In this document: positions 1 to 13,111 of the stretch, piece after piece | How positions within the stretch are numbered: the stretch's first letter is position 1 | Layout of the letters: each line of letters begins with the position of its first letter | Source: Lonicera japonica | Lineage: Eukaryota > Streptophyta > Magnoliopsida > Dipsacales > Caprifoliaceae | Assembly: GCA_021464415.1 (NCBI GenBank) | Contig: JAKCWG010000727.1 | Span: 186,001-250,000 of the forward strand | Reading direction: 5' to 3' | Length of the DNA stretch: 64,000 nucleotides | Made by a program: the position numbers and the translations under genes | The notes under the pieces: generated by a model | Seen by the model: only the letters and a program-made list of their open reading frames with translations | Database searches by the model: none | Told to the model about the DNA's origin: nothing

Positions 1-3000
1 TACCTTAATTTCCTCCATTAATCAACAGTTTGGGTGCTTTACCACTAGCAAAGAAGTCTAGGACTTCCTTAAATCTTGATAAACTACTAAAGATCTTGCA
101 CACCAATACCAACTTCTGACTGCCCTCCATGCCAAAAGACAGCAAATTTGATCAATGCATTGATGATTTTATATCTGGGATGCAACCTATATGAGATCAA
201 TTAGCTCTCTCTAAACCCGTCTGGTTGTGTACCAGTGATGCATCCAAGTTTGAAACTTATAGGTACCAACAACATGTGATAACACTACTCATGTTCTTGC
301 ATGACCATTTTGAGCATGTTCAAGTGTCCTTTTCCCCATCACCATCCATTGCCAACTCATGATGACGCTGTCACGACCCTTCATTTAAGAAACAAGACTT
401 GGGGTAAATTCCTAGAATTCTAGTGGAGTACTTACTGTCACTCATTCCAAATCTGGGCAGACATCAAATCAATGTACATATTGTCATGAAACTACCCATA
501 CATTGCTTTACTGTCCCAAACGAGTTTTCAAGTACTGTCATAAGCGCGGTCCAAAACTACGGTTTTAATTGTTATAAGAATCCTGCAAGAAACAATAATG
601 CCAGATCTGACACTGTTACTGCTGCCGCTCAACCACTTCCTAGTCCAACTCCATATGTCACCAACAATGATCTTGCAGAAATGCTAAAACAGGTTTTCAT
701 CTGGTCCATCTCATGCAATGTCTGTAACTTCATGTAACTCTTGGTATTTTGACTATGGCTGTTGTAACCACATGATATCTGATTCTATAATTTTTTTTTG
801 TGAAAATTCTTCCCCACACACATCTCCCATTAAAACTGTTAATGGATCTCAATTACTTGTTACCTATATTGGACCGATATCCACATCCAATCTATCCCTT
901 CCATCTACATTTCACATACCTAAGCTGACTTTTAATTTTATATATGTTGGTCAACTATGTGATCTTGGCTTAAATGTTGTTTTTTGTTATTTTGGTTATC
1001 ATGTTCATGATCCATGGATGAAGCAAATCATTAGGATAGGTCGAAAATTGGTCGGATGTTCGAGCTCGTTCATATTCAAACACGATCAAATATCACCTTT
1101 GCTCTTTCTGCAGCTCCAACTCTCTCCAACTTTCTTTTGAAATTATGCCATTCTCAGTTAGGTCATTTGTACAATGATAGACTTAGGTCTCTTATTTCTA
1201 TTGGTAAATTAGGAATTGTCAAATCAAAAAATATCTTTTGTTTATCGTGTCAACTTGGCAAACATCCTGCGTTATCTTTTCATAAAAGTGATTCCTTTTT
1301 CTCTGCACTTTTTGATCTTATTCACTCTAATGTGTGGGGACCCTCTCCTCATAGTACCATGGGGAATCAAAATACTTTGTTCTTTTCATAAATGATCACA
1401 CTCGATTTACTTGGGTATATCTTATGAAAAATCGTTTTGAATTACCACAGATATATTACAATTTTGCCAAATGATTCAACAGTTTTCTAAACCAATCAAA
1501 ATATTCCGTGCTGGCAATGCCACTGAATATAAAGAATCCATGTTTTTTAATTTTTTGCATCAGTAAGGAACCATCTCTCAGTATTCTTGTCCTGGTATTT
1601 CTCAACAAAATGGACGTGCTGAACGCATACATCGTCATATTTTATACACAATCCGAACCTTTCTCATATTCAGCGGATGTCCTGAACGTTTTTGGGGAGA
1701 AGCAACTTATACTTTGGTCTATACCATTAATTGGCACCTTATTCCCTCATTTCAAAACAAATCTCCCTATGAAAGGTTGTACGGTAGTTCACCCAATTAT
1801 AATCTTTTGAAAGTTTTTGGCAGTGTTTGTTTTGTCCTACTTCAGCCTCATTAACATTCCAACTCGAACCTCGTTCTCGCCTATGTTGCTTCCTCGGGTA
1901 TGAGATAGAACATAAAGGTCATAGGTGTTGGGAGCCAACCTAAAAACAAATTCGTGTTTCTCGTTATACCATTTTTTAGGAACACAAAATGTTCTCATAA
2001 ATCTCCAAATTTCATATAACTACTGACACATCTCTCCTATTCTTCATTAGCTCTACTGCTGATCTATACCCCTCCGTTTCCTCTACACCATCTCCGCCCA
2101 TTACTGCAATTCATGAACCAACTAATGAAACTCCTCCCACAAAGTTGAGCCCATCTTATCACCATCACCAATCCATCTAGTGACTCGTCTCTTGTTCCAA
2201 AAATGGAGTATCCTGATGATTCTGATTCGTCTAATGATTTTGACAACCAAACACCTCATCCTTGTCAGTCTAATCGGGTAAGGCAGTTACCTCATCATGT
2301 TCGTGACTATCACTGTTATTCTACCATATTTTCATATCATAAACCCTCATTTTATAAAGAGGTTAGTTCTAATTCTTTGTGGTAGCAAGCTATGTCTGAA
2401 GAATTGTAGCCCTTAGATAAAGCCCAAACTTGAGAGTTAGTCACTCTTCCACAGGGGAAGACAATAGTTGGATGCAAATAGGTCTATAAAATTAAAACTA
2501 AATCAAATGGGGGTATTGATCGATACAAAGCACGACTTGTAGTCAAAGGTTTTAATCAGGAATATTGCATCGATTATGAGGAAACATTTGCTTCTGTTGC
2601 TCGTTTAACCACTATCAAAGGCCTTCTAGTAGTTACTGCTGCTCGTAAATGAAAACTTTCTTAGATGGATGTAAAGAATGCTTTCTTAAACGGCGATCTT
2701 TCCAAAGAAGTTTACATGAAACCTCCTCTAGGGGTTCCACATTCCAAATCTCAAGTTTGCAAGTTTCGTCGAGCTTTATATGGTCTTAGGCAAACTCCAC
2801 CATTTAGAAAGTTGGTTTCACTTCCAGTTTATGTGACTACGGGCTTTTCATTCAAAAAAATGAGACTGGTATCATGCTTCTTATTCTCTATGTGGATGAT
2901 ATGATTGTCACCGGGGATGATGTTACTAGTATCCCTGATCTCAAACAATCTCTTATTCAATATTTCGACATCTAAATTACTTCTTGGGGCTTGAAGTTAT

Positions 3001-3080
3001 CTTAGCTATAAATGGAATCTTATTCGAGCCGGTTCTGAGGCATCTCCCAAGGGGACGACTTCCCAGTCAACAATCTCTCA
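1..3080 (+). pseudogene. Degenerate Ty1/copia retrotransposon (gag-protease-integrase-RT), truncated
   Basis: Copia-type polyprotein remains can be read in order across several frames. They are a gag tail with a CCHC zinc knuckle (473-514), a protease region (about 739-1010, active-site area DYGCCNHM instead of the usual DSGA.NHM), a GAG-pre-integrase zinc region (about 1140-1270), an integrase core (IHSNVWGP near 1318; a later RAGNATEY near 1507 where the family has a catalytic Asp) and reverse transcriptase (about 2395-2930, with MDVKNAFLNG and YVDD). RNase H and a 3' LTR are not seen. Frameshifts and stops are frequent, for example in CK*VYKIK near 2480. Both the protease Asp-Ser-Gly and the second integrase Asp are altered, so the copy is dead. 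It may continue left of the window. On the right it runs into the TSD of the solo LTR at 3086, so the LTR probably landed in or beside it. Confidence 0.85.
473..514 (+). other. CCHC zinc knuckle of the copia gag
   Basis: Reading from 473, the frame gives C-x2-C-x4-H-x4-C (CTYCHETTHTLLYC), the retroviral-type nucleic-acid-binding knuckle. It lies in a different frame from the protease stretch that follows, so at least one frameshift separates them. Confidence 0.75.
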
Positions 3081-3822
3081 GCCCATGTAATACCGCGTAC
3101 TTTAATTTATTTTAAAATAAATTATGTTAGTTTCTTTATACTCATGTGAGTAATTGTTTGGTGATTCGGATGATCCGAATCGATTTGGGTTGGTAAATAG
3201 GAAGTTTTGGTCTTACGCGATTCACTGTTTTTGGTTAACTTTGGAGTTCCGTAACTTCTTCATCTCTTATCCGATTTGGTCGCCATTTGTGCCTATGTCA
3301 AGGTTGCATATCATTCTACATCTTTTATGTTTTGACTGAAGTCCAACTCACGCTCCTCGTTGGTCAAAACATTGAGCGAAGTAGGCCAATTAGTAAATTT
3401 TGGTCGTTTAGTAGCGCTTCAGCAGAGCGCTGTCTTCGGCGAATTTTTGGGAATTATTCATCTAGAAGTTGGCAAAACTTTCTCTTAGAAAGTTGTAGAT
3501 CTTTGAAATAGCTTTTCGTGGATATAAAAATCTCCTCATTCGGAGTCCTGAGCGAAAAGTTATGGCCAAAATACGAACAGTGCTCCAGAGCCCAAAGTTA
3601 TAGCACGAACCGGTATGGCGTTTTTGGCATACCGGTCCGGCAGTTAACTTTTGGGAAAATTGTGACTCATGAACTTGTATTGAGTATTTGGCATATCGGT
3701 CCGCCAGTTAAACTTTTGCACCAACTTAAGCTCGTTTTAAAGGCATTTGTAGTCATTTTTCACCCCATTTTTGAGGCAAACATCCACACACATCTAAGGA
3801 AAGTTCTAGAGGGTTCTAGAGA

Positions 3823-3828
<6 letters not shown>

Positions 3829-3868
<40 letters not shown>
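3829..3868. repeat. (GA)n microsatellite
   Basis: About 20 GA units follow a short GAAAGA lead-in, inside the solo LTR. Their translation as an Arg-Glu run is not a gene. Confidence 0.95.
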
Positions 3869-3871
<3 letters not shown>

Positions 3872-4999
3872 CTATGTATTTATCCTCCTGCACCAAAGAT
3901 CAAAGCTTCAGATCATCCAAATTCTCTTCTCCTTTACTATTCATCATCTTTTACCTTGATTCTCTGTTATGGAAGCTTGATTGTGAGCTAGGGCTGTGTG
4001 GAGTGAAGTTCATACTTCATAAATCTAGGGCTTTTGCCATATTAGAGTGAGGTGATGCTGGAGATTTTGGATTTCATCGAACAGGGCTTCGATTATCATC
4101 TCTTCTTCTCCCGTTTTCACTATTAAACTTGAGGTAGGGGTTTAAATGTTTTTGAACTCAATAATATGGGTTTTATTTAACGAAACATGAATGATTATAT
4201 ACATATTTGCTCAATATAAAGCATATGTTCCTTGTTATTAATTATACATGAATCATTTATATATATATGATTACTAAGAAAACCATGTTAATTGATATTC
4301 ATAAATTATGCATGATTGAGCTATGATTCTATGATATGAAGCGAGATATGCCATATAAACTCAGTTCTCACGTAGTATTTGATTTCTACGGGATATCCCT
4401 CGGGTGTATATGTGTTAATTTGATATGAATGAATTAGTAAGTTATTCTTGTATACACCAAGGGACAAGAATGATGCTTGATGGGGTTTGTGTGGCATATG
4501 TTGTTTCTAGTTCCATATAAAGCATGAATTGCACGCTATGCATAATTATTGTGTCAACCCGTCATTCTCAGCGATATTCTGGACAATCTTGGAGTGCTCT
4601 CATGGCATATGGTATATTATCTACTTCTTAGGAGGTTAATACCTCATATCTGTGATGATGGAGAGATTTCTATGTTCATATTGGCATTTCTAGAATCGTG
4701 GGATATTATTCTCGGAAAATCGTCGTTTTGGATGGCATCTGTTCTCAGTTATGATATATGGTGGGGTTTTGCCCACAGTTATCTGTATCTATGTTTGGCC
4801 TTCCGTCGGTGAAGGGGAAGATTGTGGTTAGTGCTTGCCGGTATGGAAATAAGTAGGGCCAGGTGCCTTTCAACCCCACCTCCGGAAGTTGTGAACACCT
4901 CATTTTGCAACCCTCATAATAATCCCAATTTGTAAGGAAACAAGTACACATACATGTACACGCATTCTTAGATGCATACATACTATATACATGTGATAC

Positions 5000-6870
5000 A
5001 GGTCAAAGAAGAAGTCAAAATGACACCCGGACGAGAAGTTATGAGAATTACCGAAATCGATAATCGCTGAAACTCCTGAAAACTTAAGAAAGGAGAGTTA
5101 TCCATTTCTTATTATCCTAAAACTTTGATGATTTTTATAAATTACAAAAAAGAGTAGCATACTCGAAAATCAGCTCGATCCGACGTCGGATCTCCGAAAA
5201 TTCAAAAAAATGAGATTTTCTTTCGAGTGATCAAATGAAGGCCTTCCCGAAGTGAAAATAATCTTAATTTTGGTCAATATATAGGTATTTTTGTGGGGAA
5301 GAACATATCCAAATTTCATCTTTGTCAGGACATGGGATCATCAAGAATCAATTCGTTTATCGTGAAATTCTAGTCAAAATGTCCTTCGTAGCAATTAAAG
5401 TAACTAGAGGCTTTTCCGAACTCTGATCGATCTCAAATTTGGATAAAAGCTATAAAACATTTGGAGGGAAGACATATCCAAAATTCAAGAAAATCCAACG
5501 GCTATAAGTTCACATGTTGTAGAACAAGTGAGGTTGTTGTATGCAAGTACGTTTCCTACGGGAGAACAAACTCTTTGTACCAATACGAGGAGACCGAGTC
5601 CTTCCCGAACTCTGATCGTCTTAAATATTTTACAGGGTCTAGAAGATTTCTATTGATAATACATATCCAAAATTCATCATTATCCAATGGTTATAACTTG
5701 ACTTTTCGTACAAACAAGTGACCTTGTCTATGCCGAAACAAACTCTTCGTACCCATAAGAGAAAAAGGAGTCTTTCCTGAACTCTGATTGACCTGAAATT
5801 TTGATATAATCTAGAAGACTTCTATTCCCAACACATATTTAAAAATTAGCATGATCCAACGGTGTGGGAAGGCTTCGCGATAAGCTCTAAGAGCCCTGGT
5901 TGCAATCTTTTTTCTTGCTCTCCAAGTATTTTTTACTAAAAATAGATCCCCCCCTCTCCATTCATATTTTTCATCAACAATCAAGGAGATTTCGTGCTAT
6001 ACACTAAGAGACCCTTATTATCTCCCTCCAAGGGGGCTCAGGTATAATTTTTTCTCTTTTTTTTATTTGTTAGTTTTATAATTCATTTTCTTGTCTGCAT
6101 TGTTATACGAAGGAATCGATAATTGCTATATATTAAATCTAACTCATAGATTGCGGTGTATATGTGATGAATACTCAATTATGAGAGCACTAGTTCCATT
6201 TATACCTGTTTAATCAATACAGTATGGTACACGATCGGTCAAGTCACCTCATATCACATCGAATATAAGATTCCACATCGAATCATTTTTCGAAAAGCCC
6301 AATGCTTTACAAAATCACTTGTTTCATTGCATCTATTATTATCAAACTCTCTTTTTCAAATCACACACACACACACACTTATTTTCAAAATCATGGGCGA
6401 ACTAGGAAACATATCGTTTTCATCCCATCCCCAAAATTACGATTTCTAAGGCAAGCATGGAAAGTTGTAAAGTAATAGAAATAGCATGCAAAAACTAAAT
6501 TATAACACGCGCATATCCTACTCAAGAAACCGAAAGGGCGAATTGGGTGCCTAACACATTCTCAATTCCTAACTTAATCCCCTAACCTTCGAATCAATTG
6601 GTTCATATACATTGTGTGTAAGAGGATATTTAGTCCATAAATACTTCTCTTTTACACAAACCTTTTTTGTATGTTTAGTAAGAAAAATTGGCGACTCTTA
6701 TTCTATTCAAAACCCAATTTTCAAAGCAACACAGAATCGCCACCCACGAGGACTCAGGCGTCAAGAACGTGGGTTCTCATAGAAGGGCAGCAAGTCGTCG
6801 GCTGTCTAGAGCTAGCATTGAGAAGTCCGAAAATCTATACAACGATAAATCACTAACAATTCAGTTGATG
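5000..6870 (+). repeat. Nested Tat/Ogre-like LTR end with primer-binding site (boundaries approximate)
   Basis: Around 6525-6560 the sequence gggcgaattgggtgccta is shared with the Tat/Ogre-like LTR at 43980-44020 and, reversed, with 32655-32690. About 150 bases further on is TTGGCGACTCTT (6689-6700), the same TGGCGACTCT motif that follows the LTRs at 44154 and, reversed, at 32532. It begins with TGG, as a tRNA-primed site must. Ogre-type elements are known to use an arginine tRNA primer, but I have not matched the tRNA here. I infer that an LTR of this family, with a little of its internal region, was inserted in the larger solo LTR. Exact ends and TSD were not found. Confidence 0.5.
5225..5890. 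repeat. Diverged tandem repeat, ~185-bp period, four units
   Basis: Units begin with a shared phrase of the form cttcccgaactctgatcg at about 5230, 5411, 5600 and 5771. About 65 bases later each carries acatatccaaaattcat or a variant (5305, 5470, 5661, 5832), followed by atccaacggctataa or a variant. Spacing is 172-190 bases. No coding potential is evident. Confidence 0.7.
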
Positions 6871-7684
6871 TGATAATGATTGGTTGTTATGGTTCCGTTG
6901 GACTGTGGTCTAGTTAATTATTATTTATTGATATTCACCGGAGACTGAGAGGCCATATTCTTATCATATTCTAACTACATGTGAACTACTCTTTTGGGCG
7001 GCTAAGCCCAGTATTTTTGTTATGATTATGACTTGGCTCAGCTTGGCTTATATAACTCCTAGCAAGGCTTGTTATGAACTCAGGCAGGCGTGCCTATATC
7101 ATCTTCTATCTCAGCTTACTACTTATTCTGGACTCAGCATAATGATTGACACAAGGGAGGTAACCTGCATATGCATGAGCATGCATTGTTTTGTGAAATC
7201 ATAATATTTACTTAGATTAATGGTTGAAGTATAAACTATTATTAAATCAATTATTATGTTTTCCAAACATGATATCCCCCTACTGAGCTGTGAGCTCACC
7301 CCGTTTTTATTAACAAATACAGGTACACAAGGGACGAGTAAGGCTAACGAGACTACAGGTTCGGGAACAAAATAGATGACTTTGCTATGGATTCAATTTT
7401 TTTATGTATATGTTCTCACGGGAAGCCACGGCTAGGCCGAAGTATTTTATATTATTTTTGAACTTAGTTGGTTTTGTATAATGGTTATATGCATGAATGT
7501 ATGTTTATGTACAGTACTATCATCTTATATCTTGTTAATTGACATGTAGGATATTTACTATTTGAATTTCTTTGTGTGTATATATATATACCCATTTTAG
7601 TCAATCTAAGATGAGTTAGCAGCACTCCAGGTCTTAATTACGAGTACTATCCCGATAATTAAGGCGGGGGTGTTACAGCCCACT

Positions 7685-10600
7685 TATTCAAATATGACTA
7701 ACTTAATTTACATGTACATAAATATTTCGAGATACATATTAATTAATTTATACTCAACTAGTTCGCAAAAAATACTTATACCTAAGAAATAAGATGCTCA
7801 ACTTTAAAAGTTTATTAAGAAATCCTACGGGTAAACACAACAAAATTTAAAATTAGCTAATTTTTACCCCCTAAAGTATCTCATCAAATTAAGGAGTATG
7901 AAGGGACTCTGGTCAATGAATTGTAGATTCTATTGATGTCTCTAAGAAAGCCATACTTGAATATATGGAGAGCAAATTTAAGGTCACGGTCCTCAATCTA
8001 CAGGATCCACCTGGGGGAGTGTGTTTCCATCCCCACTATTTGGTGGGACGGTATGTGATGGTTGGGGGCCTTGCATCCTATTGTGTGCTTGTACCATGGT
8101 TTAGAAAATAAAGGAGAGTTGATTTAAGTAGCTAGAAAAAAAAATTGAAAAATGCTTAAACAATGATTCCCACAAACAACGATCATTGTGGGTGCCAAAA
8201 CAATTGGGTCCCCACTAGAGATTAAGTTTAAGCACAATTCAGTAAAGTAATAAAGTAAAATAGCTACCGATAGTATGTAATCCTTTTTGTGTGTATCTGT
8301 ATATTAGCTCAAAGATAGAAAATTTAGAGAATATATAATACAATTAAGCTACTAGCTTTTTGTCTTTAGAGTTTCTTACTGAAATTCAGGACCCTTATAA
8401 TGAGCTTTTTCTACTCTATTTATAGTCAGAGAATTGGGGTCATATGTGCCCCCATTAGGGTAAACAATAAAAGACCAAAGAGGGCAAAACTTATGTATCA
8501 CTTAGTACTTTACATGTGTCATTATTCTTATCCAAGATCCACGTTTGCAAGACCATCTCTACAAATGATCTCGTTAGTACGACCATCACGGCAATATTAT
8601 TACATCAGAAGGACAATCTTGATTGGGAAAGGCCTCTTTGGCATTCTCACCCTATTAAGTTGAAAGCCCCATCTTATTCTCTTAAGTTGGACTTCACGTT
8701 GGCTACTTGGTTGGGCTTGGTTGAATTATTGGTCCCATAAAGTTGAGTTAGCCTAAAACAAGTTATTAATTTTGGGCTCCCCGTTAGTTTCTTTAAAAAA
8801 ATATATATAAACAAGAAAATAAGTTTTAGATAATTGCAAAAAAGTACTCGATATTAATTTAATTTTAACATGGGGCCAAAGTAAATAAGATCCCCTCCGG
8901 AGAATTTTAGTTCCACTCACACTTTGTTAGTTATGATGGGGTGTATCAGAACTAAGGGTGCAGTTTCGATTAATTGGTCAATAAATTATTTTTACTAAAA
9001 CCAAAATTGAGATATCAATTAGTATTTGAAATTAGAAATTGATCCCAAACTACTCAAAAAATTTAGGTTTGTTCTTTATTTTTCAGTAAATTTCAATTGT
9101 GACATTTTATATATATAAAAATTTGTAATACTTATAGTAAAATTCGAGAAAGTTTTAGATTGGAGGCTAACTAGATCAAAAGTTGTAAGAATTTAGGCTT
9201 TGTTTATTCAATGAAGTCATTAATTACGATAACAAAAAATAGTGGCCAAGATCATTTTATAGTTTCATATAAAAATTTATTGAAAAAATTACTAATTTGT
9301 AAGCACTTAAATTCTTGGTATTTACGATAGCTATATTTGATAACTTTTAAATATAATTATCTGATAATTTTTGTATTACAATTTTTTTTAATACTTTGGG
9401 CGTTGGCTTGTAAGAACTTTTTGGTATTTTTAGTATAGTAGATCAGTATTTTCAGTTGTTATGCGATTAATACTTTAACCAAATAATAATTTTTAGGTAT
9501 CTTTAATTTCAGTCTTTGTATCGATAATCATTTACTCTTTATTTTGCCTTGTTGCCTTCTATAATCTCCCAAAAAGTAAATTCAAAGTTAATTAACAAAA
9601 ATGAAAGCAAATATTTTGGCTAGTCTGATGATCTTGTGCTCACAGTGGTATTATAAACATGTTATTGTGTCAAAAAAAAAATTAATTAGGAAAAATTGTA
9701 ACATATAATTTTTTCAAATTTTTTTTTTTAAAAGAACCCTTCTTTATATCGGTTCCTGTTGGATTCGACTAGGAGTTCTTTATATCGAATTCTCTTAGAG
9801 ATAAATATGTTGTGGCCAGCGGCAGGTACAAAACTAAGACGGTGTGCAATTTTCTGATTAATGAAGGTGAAGTTTGAAACCAGTTAAAAGTGGAAGTTAT
9901 TCTTTCTTCTTCACGGGTTAAAACTACGAAGATGGGGTGCAATTTGGTAATTAATGAAGATTAAGTTTAAAACCAGTTCAGCCAGTATATAACAAATTGA
10001 CTTATACGGGGAATGTGTGGCTAGAAAATGTCTGTTAGTTTGACAGACTGTGAAAATCATCATTTTCCAAAATTTATTCATAAGAATAAAAGAGAAATAT
10101 ATAAGATTTTAAAATTACATTGGTCAGAGGATATATGTGCGCCCCATCTCCTGAATATAATCAAAGAATAAGCACAAGTAACAATACACAGATCTTCAAA
10201 AAATATAGTAAATAACACTGCTCCAATTTCACCGTTCCACTGCTCAAGATCGAACACTATCAAATTTGCAAAAAAAATATCTGGGGGGGAGTAAACTACA
10301 CAGCTCAATAGGTTCCTCAACAATACATAAGCTCTACTTGAAATGATATATAACAAGCATATAATAATATAGATCTATGAAAAGCGAATAACAAACCATT
10401 CATAAAGCCATATTAGATCAGAAGGCAACAAGCATTTAAAAAAAAATTCTTTCACATGAATATTATTGAAATTAAAAAAATGAAATATAATAGAAACTCA
10501 ACAAGAATTTTTTTTTCCTACCTCAAATTGATGATAAAAGTAAATCGCGCGTATAAACCTTTTGTATTTTTTTCCCTCCTATTCTCTTCTTTCTCTTTTC

Positions 10601-11690
10601 TTTTCTCTTTGCCTAAGTTCTCTTCTTCCCTATTTCTAAATCTCTGGGCAGAGAGTTTGTATTTCTTTTTCTCTTTGTTCTTGTCTCTCCTATTTCTTTC
10701 TTTCTTTTCTCCTCCTTCACACCTCTTCAATTGCCATTAACAAAATACTCTAGACTAGACTAGACTAGAACACCTATATGTATATATGTATGTATAAAAT
10801 CCAATCAAATAAATATGGCAACAAGAGATAATATCTACAAAATGGTCAACCAATCAAAGTCAAATTTCAAATATATGTCTCAAAATAAATCAATATCTTT
10901 GAAAATACAGGTTTTGCACGATACTTTTATTGTCTGATCAACAATCTCCTCCCTCTAGTTACTGTCTTTAAACTCAACCAAATCCGATAACAATCCCTTT
11001 TTCATGCAGCACCTGCAATCCGATTCTAAGAAAATATTAAGTTGGTGTACAATTTGAAGCTACCCAATTAGAAACACCTGCATTCATGAAGGCCAACAAA
11101 AACAGGATGAGTATCCAACATTAGATTGAAATTAATGAACAAAAGAAAGAAAGAAAGAAAGTAATTATAATCTCCAACAAAAACAGGATGAGTATCCAAC
11201 ATTAGATTGAAATTAATGACCAAAAGAAAGAAAGAAAGAAAGAAAGTAATTATAATCTCTAGCCAGCAGCATGACAGAATATGACCCCATCAGTAAACTA
11301 CTTTCTAAATTGTTTAGATAGTTTTTCATTGTCCATTTTAGCGAAGTACTCAATGCGCATATTCGCAAAGAACCAATGAAGTACACAGAGATACCCAGTC
11401 AAGAATGAAAATCAAAGATTTGCTAATAGCTTGATGAATATCCAATCCAAAAATACTTTTAACATTTTTAGACATCGCATCCTATTTTAGATTAAATCAT
11501 AGGCCAGTGTGACTAAATTTCTTAAACAACCCCTTTAGTTTTTAGAGAATGAAATGCCTATTCTTAGTTAAAATCAGAAATTCAAAGATTTAACGACCAT
11601 ATGAAACTAATGGACCAAAAGAAAATGAACAAACAAGACATTACCATATATGTTCCTAAAGATAATACTAGCCGAACCTCAGGTAATTAA
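7685..11690. other. Gene-free AT-rich stretch
   Basis: No coding sequence that I recognise is present on either strand. The open frames are short, low-complexity (for example Phe/Ser/Leu from the CT-rich 10505-10735) or lack family motifs. It holds short local repeats only: a ~95-base imperfect repeat at about 9840-9985 (phrase gtgcaatttkctgattaatg), a run of ctaga units at 10751-10769, and the 81-bp tandem repeat at 11093. Confidence 0.6.
11093..11255. repeat. Two-copy 81-bp tandem duplication ending in (GAAA)n
   Basis: The phrase ccaacaaaaacaggatgag starts at 11093 and again at 11174. The copies are nearly identical and differ mainly by one GAAA unit in the tail, which suggests recent slippage or duplication. 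Confidence 0.9.
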
Positions 11691-11693
11691 AAA

Positions 11694-12245
11694 ATTCTAG
11701 AGCAAATCAGAAAAAGGGAAAGCATTTAGAAAGCAATAATGGAAGATATCACTTAAATATAGAAAATATTAAATGAAATGTTGAGTTCAGATATACCATA
11801 GTACTCGTAGTCAAAATTCGTATGTATCCTTATCCTTAAAACCTGGAAATACATTAGAGTATTGAGCGATTTGCATCCGTAAATGAACTAGTTCCCAAAG
11901 GATTCCATATTCACAAGTCTCCGGATCTCATTTAGTTTCTCACAACCAGCGGGACCTCAGTCGATCAACAAATCCTAGAGCAAATCAGAAAAAGGGAAGA
12001 CAATTAGATCGCAATCATGTAAGATATAACTTGAATATAGAAAACATTAAATGAAATGTAGAGTTCAGATATACCATAGTACTCGTAGTTATAATTCGTA
12101 TGTATCCTTATCCTTGAAACATGGGAATATATTAGAGTATTGAGCGATTCGCATCCGTAAATGAACAAGTCGCCAAAAGATTCCAAATTCTCAAGTCCCC
12201 AGATATCAGTTAGTATCTCACAGCCAGTAGCAACTATTACTTTTA
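11694..12245 (-). repeat. 277-bp tandem duplication of the TNL1 3' LRR end
   Basis: The phrase agcaaatcagaaaaaggga occurs at about 11701 and 11979. The block between it and the LRR tail (agttcagatataccatagta at about 11783 and 12063) is duplicated with a ~277-base period. The right copy is the real end of TNL1 exon 4. The left copy encodes the same last repeat (FIYGCKSLNTL on the minus strand) but has an in-frame stop just before FIYGC. It therefore looks like a dead extra LRR end, not a working additional exon. Confidence 0.75.
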
Positions 12246-13011
12246 ATTTCCTAAGATTTGAAAAATCAGATAAGTTTTCAATCAACTTGCAGTAGCCAAT
12301 GTCCAAATATTCCAAGGATATTAGTTCTTCAAGCCCCCCAATCTTAGTTAGCTTCCCACATCCATTGGCAGATAATGCTTTTAAGCTTTTCAATTTTGAG
12401 AGATCCGATATTTCTATGAAATTGCAACCAGTCATTTCCAAAAATTCCAAGGATTCCAATCTCTCTAGTCCATGAATCTCGATTAGCTGTGCACAACATA
12501 GAATGTTCAATCTTTTCAACCTTTTTAAGTTAATCAGACCAAATACTCTTTTTATGCATGCGCAATGACTCATATCCAAAACCTCTAAAGATTTCAATCC
12601 GCCCAGGCCTCGAATCTCGGTTAGCATCGTGCCAGAAACATCTAATACTTTTAAACTTTTTAAGTTTGATAGATCTGGTAATCTTTGTAAGTACGCGCAA
12701 TACCTCAAGCACAGAAGTTCTAAGGACTCTAATTTGTCTAGCCCTGGAATATCAGTTATTAGAGTATAGCCCTCGACTATCAGTTCTTTTAACTTTGTTA
12801 ACCTGGATAGATTGGGCAGTGTTTCCAATGAATCACAGCATGCTGCATCCAAGTATCTCAAGGATTCCAATTCCTCGATACCATCAAGACTACAGAGCAT
12901 TTCACAATTAATTACCGATAACCTCTCTAAATTTGAAAATGTGGATAAGAAATGAACTCCTCTCAGGCGATTGCACTCAAAGAGATTTAGAACTTTCAAC
13001 TTTTTTGACAT
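12075..13011 (-). CDS. TNL1 exon 4: thirteen leucine-rich repeats
   Basis: The acceptor TTACAG precedes ATGTCAAAAAAG. The encoded MSKKLKVLNLFECNRL begins a run of about 13 LRRs of 22-24 residues. The units alternate between two kinds, one like GLEELISLEYLDIGYC and one like LSNLKSLKVLDVSG, a ~46-residue higher-order repeat. The exon ends at YNYEYYG with donor ATG|GTATAT at 12074. A further exon would be expected in many TNLs. The only LRR-like DNA downstream is the defective duplicate at 11694-11970, so the 3' end of the gene is uncertain. Confidence 0.8.
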
Positions 13012-13111
13012 CTGTAAGAAATAAAATATAGAGTAAATAAAAAAGTCAAATTTTAAAGAGAATATGATGATGATGATGAAACCATTGAAATAAAAGGAGA
13101 TCGAGATGGAC

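Larger units (their letters stand above)
3086..7679 (+). repeat. Solo LTR of a Ty3/gypsy-like element with nested insertion; TSD GCCCA
   Basis: The segment starts TGTAATACC and ends GGGGGTGTTACA (TG...CA). It is flanked on both sides by the same five bases, GCCCA (3081-3085 and 7680-7684), the expected target-site duplication of an LTR element. There is no pol coding in between, so it reads as a solo LTR of about 4.6 kb. The length is inflated by another LTR type inside it (roughly 5000-6870). Without that insert it would be about 2.7 kb. A similar architecture (terminal GGGGCGTCACA) occurs at about 46730-48846. Internal landmarks are a (GA)n tract at 3829-3868 and a stretch near 7290-7360 typical of the U5 side of such LTRs. 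The family assignment is inference. Confidence 0.7.

Noticed and set aside
3518..3991. 157-codon open frame with an Arg-Glu run
   Set aside because: It spans the (GA)n microsatellite inside a solo LTR and has no domain.
10456..10740. Open frame rich in Phe, Ser and Leu
   Set aside because: Produced by a CT-rich tract; no motif and no context.
12558..12911. Plus-strand open frame opposite TNL1 LRRs
   Set aside because: A shadow of the LRR exon on the other strand.
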